Positions 62,464 through 64,000 of a DNA stretch of 64,000 nt are shown here, piece by piece. Each line of letters begins with the position of its first letter. The first letter of the stretch is position 1. The DNA comes from Chytridium lagenaria (taxonomy: Eukaryota; Chytridiomycota; Chytridiomycetes; Chytridiales; Chytridiaceae), in contig JAHLKC010000126.1 in assembly GCA_025449115.1 (NCBI GenBank), positions 57,300 to 121,299 on the forward strand, read 5' to 3'. The position numbers were made by a program, and so were the translations under genes. The notes under the pieces are model-generated. The model saw only the letters and a list, made by a program, of their open reading frames with translations, was not told the origin of the DNA and ran no database searches.

Positions 62464-63271
62464 ACAATAACCTCGATATATCTGTCGCTTTTCTCCGCCC
62501 ACTCTTCCATGCTCTTCAAAAAAATCTTTCTTTCTATCCGACTTTGTTTTTGTTTTTTTAATATAGGCATCATCTTGTGTTTTTTTTTGTGAACTTATGA
62601 TATATTGTGAATATGATTATTTTATGTGTTTTGGTTAGATGAAAAACAGGCAGGTTACAGGGTTTTCTTGCTTGTCGTTCATCAAAACGTCTCTGGGATG
62701 AAGCTCTCACCACCGTTGAACGCTCTTTATCCCCCCTCTATTCGACCAACTTGAAAAAGACAGGCGCTGGCTCAATCGTTCATAAGTCAGTATGGCGGGA
62801 TGGGCGATACGGATCCTTATTTTACAAACCTCATTTTAATTTACGTGATTTTTCTTTAATGTTTTCATTGTCTTTCTCCTATTCCTGTTATATTGCTTTC
62901 CCCCCAAAATACCATTTTTCACGCAAATCTGAGGCATCGTTTGTTTCCGTGCCTTTTTTTTTATATATCGTCGGCTGAATTTGTCGTCCAGTTGTCGCCT
63001 TTTGAGTGAAGTGAGCTGAATAACGTTGAGGACTTAAAATGTCGCATGAATTATAAGAAATATATATTCTTTTATTATGTTTATACATGTATTGTGTTGA
63101 GTTATCATGAGAAAAAGAAAACTAAGTTTGATACACGAAATTAGGTAGGAGAGAAACATGTTAAAAACGGAACAGGAAAGTAAAAGGTGCTTTTGGCTGG
63201 AGGGATTTGGATTTGAGAGTTGAAATAGCTAATCACTTTACTATTGTTCGTTTAAAGAACCTCACTTGCTC

Positions 63272-63647
63272 CTAACAAGCTTCAATGTAGGCATCGACAC
63301 CTGTCCCGCAACACCCAATCCGTCACCTTTTCATAAGCATCGGCAACTTGGCGTGGGACGTCACAGCGGCCGCATAGGTCAACTTTTGCCAGGAGCAGGT
63401 GGTGTAGAAGTAAACTCCTCGCCCTAAAGATTCTCATGAGTTGACTGGAAGAAAGAATGTGTTAGCTTACAAAACCCGTTGGTCCAGCGTTCTTGGGAGA
63501 CGTGGGCGGGCTTCACGTTGGAGGTTTTGAGGGAGCGACGACGGAGTTCGACGGAGGCGGGGGTCTCGCGAGGTTCGACGAGCCAGGACGTTCGGATTGC
63601 AGACAGGTTGATGGTGGTGGATGGTAGAAGCGGGTAGTGGAAGTCAT
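63272..63647 (-). CDS. Unrecognised small protein, duplicated gene copy 2
   Basis: Copy of the minus-strand gene at 60755-61130, with the same exon-intron plan (GTAAGC donor, TTTAG acceptor). The first exon reads VEPRETPASVELRRR in the conserved frame, then an indel shifts the frame near 63535, so copy 2 may be decaying or may carry base-call errors. Second-exon text VPRQVADAYEKVTD is retained in one frame. Confidence 0.42.
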
Positions 63648-64000
63648 CGTGGAGTAGGTACTAGAGAGTCGACTTTTTTTTGAGAAGAAAACGCTTCGGT
63701 GTTGAGATCGGAAAGTGCTACTGATGTTCTTTTGGGAGGGGTGGTTTGATGAGATAAAAACTGTACTGCTATTGCTTTCTTGAGAGGGGTGACTGAACTG
63801 GAAGGGATATCGATGGAGTTGGGCTTAAGTTTGAAGAGTGGTATGATATATTCGGCTGATGCTTTTAAACAGAACCCTCACAATGACACGTTAAGAAGCT
63901 GAAAAGCAAAGTATCCGATGAGACGACCTCAGTTGCGCTTCCATTTCTTGATTCAGGATCGACGCACTCCTCAAAAAAAAGGCCACAACGCGGCAATCCT

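Larger units (their letters stand above)
62356..64000. repeat. Segmental duplication, copy 2 (runs off the window)
   Basis: Direct-orientation copy of 59665-61473 and beyond. It starts in the intron before the last VTI1 exon and continues to the last base of the window, so its right border is not seen. Confidence 0.9.

Overview
The window is eukaryotic nuclear DNA. Most genes are split by short introns with GT..AG borders (about 50-90 bp, some up to several hundred), UTRs are short, and genes are packed on both strands. The gene set is fungal: a cysteine-rich CBM19-like repeat protein, YOS9, a VTC4-type polyphosphate polymerase, a PMP47-type carrier, a CBM21 PP1-targeting subunit, VTI1 and UGP1. 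A CEP57-type centrosomal protein, expected only in lineages with centrioles, points to a zoosporic (chytrid-like) fungus. This is inference; no rRNA or species marker is present.

Layout. 0-7 kb: 3' part of a secreted cysteine-rich repeat protein, a decayed HECT E3 fragment (minus), a histidine phosphatase, and YOS9/OS-9. 8-18 kb: a CEP57-like protein and a PH-CLU-TPR protein. 19-24 kb: peroxisomal-type carrier, CTR copper transporter, mitochondrial acyl carrier protein, and two side-by-side pseudogene fragments copied from UGP1 and ASE1, whose intact genes lie 11-17 kb downstream. 24-33 kb: an MFS transporter (plus), then VTC4 and a TMEM62-like phosphoesterase (minus). 33-42 kb: ASE1/PRC1, a small AT-hook protein, an ML-domain secreted protein and UGP1. 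43-48 kb: a large Asn/Gly/Ser repeat protein with seven copies of an unusual GG(I/V)MG(M/A)VDNVIHP module, then a ZIP metal transporter (minus). 48-52 kb: a gene-poor AT-rich stretch. 52-57 kb: a CBM21 glycogen-targeting PP1 subunit and a tiny second protein carrying the same GGVMGMVEN.(V)HP module. 58-64 kb: VTI1, whose last exon and about 1.8 kb of downstream DNA are duplicated at the window end.

Functions are mostly housekeeping: ER quality control (YOS9), vesicle fusion (VTI1), phosphate, copper and divalent-metal handling (VTC4, CTR, ZIP), carbohydrate metabolism (UGP1, CBM21-PP1) and microtubule organisation (CEP57, ASE1). No operon-like logic is expected.

Caution on sequence quality: nearly every conserved gene carries one or more single-base frameshifts, many at short homopolymers, including genes expected to be essential (UGP1, VTC4). 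I read these as assembly indel errors. CDS spans below are therefore gene spans including introns and probable frame errors.
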